This document shows, in pieces, positions 34,454-41,880 of a DNA stretch of 64,000 nucleotides; positions within the stretch are counted from its first letter, which is position 1; every line of letters begins with the position of its first letter. The stretch covers positions 124,001-188,000 of the forward strand of contig NZ_JAJQQS010000019.1 of assembly GCF_021228125.1 (NCBI RefSeq), given 5' to 3'. A program made the translations under genes and the position numbers. The notes beneath the pieces were generated by a model. It made no database searches. It was not told the origin of the DNA and saw only the letters and a program-made list of their open reading frames with translations. Origin of the DNA: Streptomyces albireticuli. GTDB lineage: Bacteria > Actinomycetota > Actinomycetes > Streptomycetales > Streptomycetaceae.

Positions 34454-36705
34454 CGGGTGGTTCCTTCGAAGGTGAGGGACAGCCGCTCGGGGGCGCGCAC
34501 CAGCTGTACGGCGAACTCGGCCGGGGTGAGCGACGACGATTGAGGTTTGACGTTCTCGGCGAGCCGGGCCGCGAGGGCGCCGACGTCGAGCATCCGTGCT
34601 CCGGTGGGAGTGGTACGGGTCAGGGCCGCGTCGCCGGTGACGGACAGGGACCGGCCGAGGGACAGGCCGACCTCGCCGGGGGACAGGCTGCGCAGCGCCA
34701 CGCGCCCCTCGTCGTCCACGCCGAAGTGCAGCCCCTGGCGGGGCTCGCCGAACGTCAGACGGTCGGGCATCCGGTCGAAGAGCACCAGCAGGACGTCGGC
34801 GCCGAGCGCCTCGCGGCGGAGCACCTCGACCGGGGCGGTCCCGGAGCCGTCGAGGGCCTCGATGCGCAGGGCCGGCCAGCCCGGGACGAGGGCCGAGCGC
34901 AGCAGCAGACCGGCGGCGGGCACGGGGCCGGCGGCGTCGAGGAGGGCGTCGAGCTCGGCGTCGGTCGCGCGGTCGGCGCGGGGGTGCCGGTCCAGGCCGC
35001 GGGCCCCGTCGAGCAGGGCGTCGAGCCAGGCGCGGTCGACGTGGAAGAGGCGCAGGCTCTCGGGCGGCAGCATCCGCTGGTCCGGGACGAGGTAGTCGAA
35101 CGGCACGCTGCCGAGCACGCGCAGCCCGGCCAGCCATGCCGCCGCTTCCTTGGCGTCCGGGGACGGGGAGGGCCCGGTGGTGGAGCGCTTAAGCGCGCGG
35201 GGGACGGGTGTGGTGAGCGTGACGGGGACGGGCCCGGCGGCTGCGGGGGCGTCGGTGGCGGTGCCGAGGGAGTCGGCCAGTGCGCCGAGGGCGTCGCCGC
35301 GCAAGAGCTCTTCGAACTGCTCGCGGGGTGTCGCCGCCCGGGAGGGAGCACCGGGCACGTCGGCCATCGGCTCGGCGGTGCCCGCGAGACCGGCCTTCTT
35401 CACCCCTGAGGAAGACGTCAACGGCCCGCTGAGGAAGATCTGCTGACTGTACGTCTGGTACTGATGGTCGGTCGCCCGGCGCAGCCGGCCCTGGTGGCGC
35501 AGGCGGACCAGGGTCGTCGAGAAGCCGGGGTCGGCCAGGGCCAGCGCCCGGCCGAGGTTCCAGGCGCAGGCGTATCCCGTGGCGAACGTACCGGTCCGCG
35601 GTTCGTGGAGCAGCAGCCCGTCGGCGTCGCCGAAGTGCCCGCTCTCCGGCCGGGGCGTCGCCGGAGCGACGCGGGGGAGGAACGGCCCGCTGTACCAGGC
35701 GAGGGCGCGTTCACCTGTCTCGGTGACGTGACTCATCGGGACCATGCCCTGGTCGAGCAGGGCGGCCAGCTCGTCGTCGAGCCCGGCCCCCGGAAGGGGA
35801 GCGGGGCGCAGCGGGGCGGCGCTGTGCTCGCCGTTCCCCGGTGTGAAGCGCTCGGCCAGCCTGCCGAAGCCGTCCCCGGACGCGGGACAGGAGGTGAACG
35901 TCCAGCGGTGGAGGGACACCAGACGCACCGGCTCGCCGCCCTCCGCCTGCCCCGGCGGCCGGTGGCCTTCCAGCGAGACGAGGTGGGCCACGTACCGCCC
36001 CCGGCCCGTGCCGGGGAAGCGCGCGGCGGTGACGACGGCGTGCGCGTCCTGGTCTCCGGGCCCTGCCGTGTCCCGGTCCGGGGAGGAAGGGGCGTCCTCC
36101 CCGCCCGCGCGGACGTGGGCGAGGAACGGGAGCTCGGCGGGCGAGGGGAGGAGCTGCGCGAGCAGGTCCCGCGGCACGTCGACGATGTGGCAGGAGGTGT
36201 CGAGCAGGGCGGGGTCGACGGCGTCGGCGTCGAGGGAGGGGCCGGTGACCGTGGCGTCACCCGCGAGGAGCTCACGCACCGTCACCATGGCGGGTGTGCC
36301 CAGTGCGTTGGGGTCGCCGGGAAGTTCGCCCTCCCCGAACAGCAGCAACGCGAGCCAGGGCGACCGTGCCGGGACGCCCGTACCGCCGGTGAAGGGCTCG
36401 CGCTCCCACGGCAGGGCCGCGGGGGTGAGCGTGATGTGCGGCAGCAGGTCGGCGAAGGGGCCCTGGCTGTGCGGGGCGGGGTGGACGGCGTGCACCCATG
36501 AGGGGTCCAGACGGAACTGCGCGGCCCGGACGTCGACGATCTGCCGCACCGGGTCGAACGCCGCTCCCGGCAGGTCACCGGCGGGCAACTGCTGGTCGAC
36601 GGTGATCCGGTAGCGGCCCGTGCCGATGCCCGGCAGCAGGTGGTCGTGGAAGGTGACGGGGGTGTGGTCCGCCGGTGCGGACCGCTCGGTGGGGTGCGTG
36701 GTCAT
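34450..36705 (-). CDS. Uncharacterised 751-residue protein
   Basis: ATG 36705 (MTTHPTERSAPADHTPVTFHDHLLPG) follows the upstream stop by 14 bases; its own stop overlaps the next start (ATGA). Two blocks stand out: an N-terminal one (FDPVRQIVDVRAAQFRLDP, WVHAVHPAPHSQG, LLPHITLTPAALPWERE, SPWLALLLFGEGEL) and a C-terminal one (PFDYLVPDQRMLPPESLRLFHVDRAWLDALLDGARGL, then LRSALVPGWPALRIEAL and LFDRMPDRLTFGEPRQGLHFGVD). The text VHAV.P..HSQG and LPWER looks like a conserved family signature, but I know of no function. There is no signal peptide, membrane helix or recognisable active site. Translational coupling to the 1175-residue gene argues for stoichiometric production of the two proteins. Confidence 0.78.
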   Translation of the reverse strand: MTTHPTERSAPADHTPVTFHDHLLPGIGTGRYRITVDQQLPAGDLPGAAFDPVRQIVDVRAAQFRLDPSWVHAVHPAPHSQGPFADLLPHITLTPAALPWEREPFTGGTGVPARSPWLALLLFGEGELPGDPNALGTPAMVTVRELLAGDATVTGPSLDADAVDPALLDTSCHIVDVPRDLLAQLLPSPAELPFLAHVRAGGEDAPSSPDRDTAGPGDQDAHAVVTAARFPGTGRGRYVAHLVSLEGHRPPGQAEGGEPVRLVSLHRWTFTSCPASGDGFGRLAERFTPGNGEHSAAPLRPAPLPGAGLDDELAALLDQGMVPMSHVTETGERALAWYSGPFLPRVAPATPRPESGHFGDADGLLLHEPRTGTFATGYACAWNLGRALALADPGFSTTLVRLRHQGRLRRATDHQYQTYSQQIFLSGPLTSSSGVKKAGLAGTAEPMADVPGAPSRAATPREQFEELLRGDALGALADSLGTATDAPAAAGPVPVTLTTPVPRALKRSTTGPSPSPDAKEAAAWLAGLRVLGSVPFDYLVPDQRMLPPESLRLFHVDRAWLDALLDGARGLDRHPRADRATDAELDALLDAAGPVPAAGLLLRSALVPGWPALRIEALDGSGTAPVEVLRREALGADVLLVLFDRMPDRLTFGEPRQGLHFGVDDEGRVALRSLSPGEVGLSLGRSLSVTGDAALTRTTPTGARMLDVGALAARLAENVKPQSSSLTPAEFAVQLVRAPERLSLTFEGTTR

Positions 36706-36719
36706 GGGGTCTGGGGTCC

Positions 36720-39377
36720 TCACGGGTGGACGAGTCGCAGGGGCGGGGAGGCGAAGGTCGCCTCGCGGGCGTAGCGGCCGAGTCCGGTGTCGACGTCGAG
36801 CGGGTAGCCGGCCCGGGCCAGGGAGGCGAGGGCGGCCTGCCGCGACGCGGCCTGTCCGGGCGAGTCGACCTGGAGCGCGGTGGCGCCGGAGCCCTCGGCC
36901 CGCTCCCCGCGGAGCCCGGTGGGGGCCGCGGCCGGGTCGAGCGGCAGGGTTCCGGGGCGGAGCGGGGCGTGGTCGAGCCGGCCGCTCCGGCTGGAGGCGG
37001 CCGCCTCGGGCCGGCGTGCGGCCGGCACGGCGATGCGCGCCCCGCTCACCAGGCCGTGGACGAAGGGGTCGGCGCTCAGCGCGTTCTCGGCCGTCCCGGC
37101 ACCCCACAGGGCCGCGGGCTGGGGCGTGCGCTGTGCGGTGACTGTCCAGTCCCGCCAGTGGTCGGCGGGCAGTCGCCGCCACTGGCCGTCCGCGGTCTCC
37201 TTCTCGACCGTGACCGAGAGGGTGACGTCGAGACCGGTCCTGGCCATCGGGCGGACGTGGACCTTGACGGCGTCGCCGCCGGTCTCGTCCACGTCGTTGA
37301 CCTTCAGCGTGGAGGCGGGGAACGCGGTGCCGACGGTGAAGGCGAACCCGTCGGCCGTCGCGGCCCAGGGGGCGGAGGCGCCGTCGGTCTGCCCGGTCCG
37401 CCGAGCTGCGCCGGTGGCGTGGTCGGGGTGCAGTCCGTCGGCGGGGGTGAGCGTGAGCGGGTGCCGCGGGAGCAGGGCGCGGAACTGCTCCCAGCCGATG
37501 GGCGCGGGTCCGGCCTTGGGCTCGCCGAACTCGATCGGTACGGAGATGCCGAGCACCTTGACGTGCGCGGTCCCACCGAACGGTGGCCCCCACAGGGACA
37601 GTCGCGCGCCCAGCGAGACCTCGCCGCTCCAGCCGAACAGCAGCCACACCTGGGCGGTGATCTCGGCCCAGGCGTCCACCTCGTAGTGGAAGGGGGCCCA
37701 CTCCAGCAGGGCGTCGAACCCGACCTCGATCCGGGCCTTGGCCCACGCGCTGTCGTACCGCAGGTCCAGGCTGCCGCCGGCCATGGCGGCGGACGGGGTG
37801 AGGGCGAAGTAACTGCCGCCCTTCAGGGTCAGCGAGGAGCCGGAGCTCCAGTTGACGCCGACGCGCTCCGCCTGCGGGTAGTGGGCGGGCACGGGGTAGC
37901 GCGGGTGGTAGCCGCCGAGGGTGAAGACGAAGTCGCCGGGGTGGTCGCTGCCGCCGAACCACAGGCGCAGTGCCGCCGCGCCGGTGAGGTGCGCGGCCCG
38001 GTCGAGGAGGAAGCTGTCGGGGGCCAGCCGGGCGTCGACGGCCAGGGTGTCGGTGGAGTGCCGGTAGACGGCGGAGACGTCCAGCTCGACACCGGCGTAG
38101 GGCTCTCCCATCCCCTTCGCCGGGTCCGGGAATCGAGCCGTGGCCGAGCCGAGCAGTCCCACCACCAGGTCGTCCGAGCCGAATTCGGCGAAGGCCAGGG
38201 CCTTGCAGTGGACGATCTCGAAGACGTCGGCGTTGAGTCCGAGTGCCAGCCAGGTCCGGTCCTCGTGCGGGGTCACCCAGGCGGGGGCGTCGTCGGTCCC
38301 CTCGGTGAGCTCCTTGAGCACCTCCAGCGGCTCGGGCGGCGTGCCCCCGCCCGCGTCGGCGATTCCGCGCAGCAGGGGGAAGCCGGGGACCTGGTCGATG
38401 GTGGGTACGCGCAGGCTGCTGTGGTAGCCGAAGCCGGCCTTGACCCCGGTGACCCTGAAGGCAGGCGGTCCGCCGAACGCGGCTCCCAGCTCCGCGTACA
38501 GGAAGAGCGACTGGAAGCCGCTCTTGAGGCTTTCGTACGCGCCGATGGCCGAGAAGGAGGCGCTCGGGGTCTTGATCAGGGCGGTGCCCTCGATCAGCCG
38601 GTCGTAGGGCGAGTCCTCGGACACGGGCTTGTTCACGAACGCGCCGGAGATCTCCAACGGCGGTTTACGGAAGGCCAGGCTCAGTCCGTCGAGCCGGCCG
38701 GAGGGGGTGAGGTCCTCACCGCCCAGGGGGATGCCCAGGCCCAGGCCGTCCACGCCGAGCTCCAGGGGGCCGGCGTGCACCGTGGCGTCGACGAGGAGCC
38801 AGACCTTGTCGTCGTGGTAGCTCGCGCCCAGGCGGCGTACGAGCAGTGGGCCGAAGGAGCGGTCGAGGGTGACCCACGCGGCGGCCGGAGTGTCGTCCTG
38901 GCCGGCAGGGGCGCCGTCTTGTCCGGCGGGGGAGCCGCTCTGGCCGGTGGGGAAGCCGCTCTGATCGGCGGGGGAGCCACTCCGATCGGTGGGGGAGCCG
39001 GGAGCGCCCTGCGCGGCGGCGAGCTTCGGGCGCGCGGTGTCGCCGTGGGGCTCCGGGCGGCCGTCCGCGCGGTCCTCGGCGGCGTGCGCGCCCGCGAGCC
39101 GGAACATCAACGGGGCGCGTTTCTCGCCTCCCCACTCGTAGTCCAGTGCCACCAGGGCGCGCCCGCGGGTTTCCTCGGGAAAGCGCGGGTGGGTGCCGTC
39201 CAGGCGCGAGATCTGCTCGTTGAGCGCCTTCACCTGTTCGGTGGTGAGGGCCTCGGAGGCGATCACGGCTTTGACGCCCGTGATGCCGAGGTCGTGGTCG
39301 GCGGGTATGCGGTCGCCGACGAGAGGGAGGTCGGTGAGTCCGGCGGCGAGCCGCGCGTCGACGAGGAGGGCGAACAA
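36720..39377 (-). CDS. DUF6603-like 885-residue protein
   Basis: A TTG start at 39377 with GAAAGG six bases upstream is the best start I see. The C-terminal two thirds look like the DUF6603 family: LALGLNADVFEIVHCKALAF, AGVELDVSAVYRHST, FVFTLGGYHPRYPVP, GGSYFALTPSAAMAGGSLDLRYDS, DALLEWAPFHYEVDAWAEITAQV and KVLGISVPIEFGEP. These are repetitive amphipathic strands expected to build a long beta structure. The N-terminal 60 residues and a linker of degenerate seven-residue repeats (about 126-165, encoded by 21-base units) precede it. There is no signal sequence. Function is unknown for the family; it is first gene of the operon whose other three proteins are also uncharacterised. Family name from memory, not from a search. 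Confidence 0.7.
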   Translation of the reverse strand: MFALLVDARLAAGLTDLPLVGDRIPADHDLGITGVKAVIASEALTTEQVKALNEQISRLDGTHPRFPEETRGRALVALDYEWGGEKRAPLMFRLAGAHAAEDRADGRPEPHGDTARPKLAAAQGAPGSPTDRSGSPADQSGFPTGQSGSPAGQDGAPAGQDDTPAAAWVTLDRSFGPLLVRRLGASYHDDKVWLLVDATVHAGPLELGVDGLGLGIPLGGEDLTPSGRLDGLSLAFRKPPLEISGAFVNKPVSEDSPYDRLIEGTALIKTPSASFSAIGAYESLKSGFQSLFLYAELGAAFGGPPAFRVTGVKAGFGYHSSLRVPTIDQVPGFPLLRGIADAGGGTPPEPLEVLKELTEGTDDAPAWVTPHEDRTWLALGLNADVFEIVHCKALAFAEFGSDDLVVGLLGSATARFPDPAKGMGEPYAGVELDVSAVYRHSTDTLAVDARLAPDSFLLDRAAHLTGAAALRLWFGGSDHPGDFVFTLGGYHPRYPVPAHYPQAERVGVNWSSGSSLTLKGGSYFALTPSAAMAGGSLDLRYDSAWAKARIEVGFDALLEWAPFHYEVDAWAEITAQVWLLFGWSGEVSLGARLSLWGPPFGGTAHVKVLGISVPIEFGEPKAGPAPIGWEQFRALLPRHPLTLTPADGLHPDHATGAARRTGQTDGASAPWAATADGFAFTVGTAFPASTLKVNDVDETGGDAVKVHVRPMARTGLDVTLSVTVEKETADGQWRRLPADHWRDWTVTAQRTPQPAALWGAGTAENALSADPFVHGLVSGARIAVPAARRPEAAASSRSGRLDHAPLRPGTLPLDPAAAPTGLRGERAEGSGATALQVDSPGQAASRQAALASLARAGYPLDVDTGLGRYAREATFASPPLRLVHP
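38896..39000 (-). repeat. Five 21-bp tandem repeats encoding a Gly/Ser/Pro/Gln linker
   Basis: Five consecutive 21-base units (38896, 38917, 38938, 38959 and 38980) diverge at only a few positions. Each encodes seven residues of the pattern G-S-P-A-D/G-Q-S/D. The unit length keeps the frame, so copy-number change would lengthen or shorten the linker without breaking the protein. Confidence 0.9.
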
Positions 39378-40023
39378 GGGGCGCCTTTCAGGCCGGGGCC
39401 AGGGAACGGTGGCCTAGGGAATCGAGCCGGTCGGGGAAGAGGCGTGAGAGGGACACGCGCCGCCGGGCGCGTCACGAAGCTCGCGCCGCCGGAATGACCG
39501 CCTGTTTTTAATTGCTTTCTGAACAACTTCCCCGGGGTCGTGGGAAGTCATTCCCATGGTCTGCATTGTTCTGCGGGTGGGTCGAGGCGACAACTTCGGC
39601 GGAGTGCGCGGCCATAACTCCGCTGGGGAGGCCGGCTCGGGCCATGTCGACAATAGCGCAGGAATCCCGTGCCGGTGTCTCTCCGGCGGTCAAAGGTGAC
39701 GCTACGTCATCTGAAGGAAGGTCAAACCGCCCGCGAACTGCGGGAACCGATGTGAGTCACGCCACGTACGGGCAGGTGGATGGCAGTTCGCGTGTATGTG
39801 TAAATTGATGGCGCGGCACCGGTGTCCGCCCCTGCGAAAAATCAGGCCGACATCAAATCGGTTGAGGATTCAACGCATTGGGGAATTCGCCTTCCGGTCC
39901 GGCACGCGGAATGGTTCGCAGGGCTTCCCGGATCGAACCGCTCGCCCATGCTGCCCGGCCTCCCTTCGTCGAGTGGCGGCCGTCCGCAAGTAAAACCAGA
40001 CATATCGAGGACGGGAATCGGCC
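39378..40023. other. Divergent regulatory region of the large-protein locus
   Basis: 646 bases without a convincing gene separate the two arms. Parts are clearly more AT-rich than the flanks (for example TTTTTAATTG at 39505-39514, and around 39790-39860). A 7-bp inverted repeat ACTTCCC/GGGAAGT (39526-39532 and 39542-39548, spacer 9) could be an operator. Both arms presumably have promoters and long leaders here. The plus-strand gene has only a weak GGACGGGA ahead of its ATG. Short frames are present but lack ribosome sites or family content. Confidence 0.55.
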
Positions 40024-41763
40024 ATGCCATTGTCCGTTGCAGAACTCGCCGAGAGGGCGGGGAGCCGGAGCCTGCTGCTCAAGGCCGAGGAGTTCGACGA
40101 CACCGCGGTACGGGAAGTGCTCGCCACCCATCTCGGCGCCTCCGAACTGGCCCTCACCGACGTGGAGTACGACGCGGCGAGCCTGACGGCCCGGGGACGC
40201 TGCGCCGTGCCTTCGCTCGGCCCGGAACCCCGCCCGGCCGTGGCCGAGTTCCTGACCGACGCGTCGGGCACGACCGCCGTGGGCCTCGTACTGATCGTGG
40301 AAGCGCCCGAGTGGCGACTCCCCGAACCCTTCCCCGCACTGGACCTCGGCCCCCTGGAGGCCCTGGGGGCACAGGCGCCCGTCATCGTCCTCAACGCCAC
40401 GCCCGAACCGGACGGAGAGGCGGAGCGGGACCGGGTTCCGGCCGTCGCGGGAGTCAGATGCGCGGTGCCCGGCACCGAAGAGCCGTTGCTCTTCCTGGCT
40501 TCCCTGCACGAGGGCGCATACACCCTGTCCGCCCGTTTCCCCGACGGGCTCTCCCTGCCCTCCCTGCGGTACGTGTCCGACCTGCCGGGCTGGACGGGCG
40601 CGGACACCGTCACCGAACACTTCCCCGCGCACTGGCAAGGACTCCTGGCCTCGGCGCTGCCCTCACTCCGCGATGTCACCCTCTCGTACGCCCCTGGTGA
40701 CGGGCGGATGACGGGGGACATCCTGGTCGGACTGGCCGACGAGTGGCCGGTGCTGGAGGGCGTGACGCTCAGCCGGGTCACCGCACGGATCACCATGGAC
40801 TCCGCCGCCCGGCACGACGCCTGGGCCGGGCTGTCGGTCGAACTGAGCGGCCACCTGGCGCTGGCCGGGCTGGAGAGCACCGTGACGGTCGCCCTGCCCT
40901 CCCTGACGGCCCACGGCGAACTCGCCGCCGGCAAGGAACTCCTGGGCGGCATCGCCTCCGACCTCGGCGAACACGGCACGGGACGGCTCTCCTTCCTGTG
41001 CGACCTGCGTGAAGGCACCTTCCTCGCCGCCGGACAGCTCCTCGGCCCCTGGGAGATCGCGGGGGTGAGGATCGAGGACCAGGCGGTGATGGTGACCGGA
41101 GGCGGCGACCGCGCCCTGGAGGCCACCCTGGCGGGCACGCTCGTACTGGGCGGCACACGGATCGGCGTACGGGGCAACCGCACGGCCCAGGGGTGGGGGC
41201 TCACCGTCGAAATGGACCACCTCGCCGTCGGCGACCTCAGCGCATGGGCCGAGCAGGCCATGGGCAGCCGCCTCCCCGCCGCCCTGGACGAGCTGACACT
41301 GGAGAACCTGTACTTCGAGGTCGCCTCCGCATCCGCCGGGCGGACGTTCGCCATGGAAGGATCCGCCGAGTTCCCCCTGCCCGCCGGGCTCCACGCCGGC
41401 GCCCACCTGGCCGCACAGATCACCACCGGCGACGGGGCACCCGAGGCCGAGGCCACCGGCACCCTCGTCCTCAGCGGCCCGGACACGTCACTGATGGAAC
41501 TGGACCTCGTGGTCGACAAGGGTCCGGACGCCACCAGCTGGACCGCGACATGGGCCGCACCGGAAGGCGTCCCCCTCGGACAGGCGGTCGCCCCCTTCCT
41601 GCCCGCGACGGGCTCCCCGCTGTCTGGGCTGCCCGACCTGCTGCCCACCGTCGAGAAGATCTCACTGCGGCACACCGGGCGGGCGGCGGACGGCACCACC
41701 GGTTCCCTGGTCCTGACCGCCGACACCCGGAAGGCACGGGCCGTCCTCGTCGTGACGGACTGA
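40024..41763 (+). CDS. Uncharacterised 579-residue layered beta protein
   Basis: ATG 40024, MPLSVAELAERAGSRSLLLKAEEFDD. No signal peptide or membrane span. From about residue 200 the chain is a succession of amphipathic strands separated by short turns (MTGDILVGLADEWPVLEGVTLSRVTARI, WAGLSVELSGHLALAG, RALEATLAGTLVLGGTRIGVRG, then LDELTLENLYFEVA and PEAEATGTLVLSGPDTSLMELDLVVDKG). This spaced strand pattern resembles the N-terminal portion I recall for large DUF6603 proteins. The protein could therefore be a separately encoded counterpart of the DUF6603-like product of the opposite arm; this is inference. It heads a two-gene plus-strand unit, 117 bases upstream of the metallopeptidase-like gene. 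Confidence 0.72.
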   Translation: MPLSVAELAERAGSRSLLLKAEEFDDTAVREVLATHLGASELALTDVEYDAASLTARGRCAVPSLGPEPRPAVAEFLTDASGTTAVGLVLIVEAPEWRLPEPFPALDLGPLEALGAQAPVIVLNATPEPDGEAERDRVPAVAGVRCAVPGTEEPLLFLASLHEGAYTLSARFPDGLSLPSLRYVSDLPGWTGADTVTEHFPAHWQGLLASALPSLRDVTLSYAPGDGRMTGDILVGLADEWPVLEGVTLSRVTARITMDSAARHDAWAGLSVELSGHLALAGLESTVTVALPSLTAHGELAAGKELLGGIASDLGEHGTGRLSFLCDLREGTFLAAGQLLGPWEIAGVRIEDQAVMVTGGGDRALEATLAGTLVLGGTRIGVRGNRTAQGWGLTVEMDHLAVGDLSAWAEQAMGSRLPAALDELTLENLYFEVASASAGRTFAMEGSAEFPLPAGLHAGAHLAAQITTGDGAPEAEATGTLVLSGPDTSLMELDLVVDKGPDATSWTATWAAPEGVPLGQAVAPFLPATGSPLSGLPDLLPTVEKISLRHTGRAADGTTGSLVLTADTRKARAVLVVTD

Positions 41764-41880
41764 CCCCGGCGGCCGGCTCCCCGCGCGAGGAGACCGGTCC
41801 CCGGCCGACCGACTCCCCGCGGGAGACATCCGACGAGTGACCGGAACCAACCCACCGACTACGTAAGGAAACACCCCGTC

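Noticed and set aside
39508-39993. Small genes in the 646-base divergent region
   Set aside because: The few short frames (60-100 residues) lack ribosome sites, codon bias and recognisable content.
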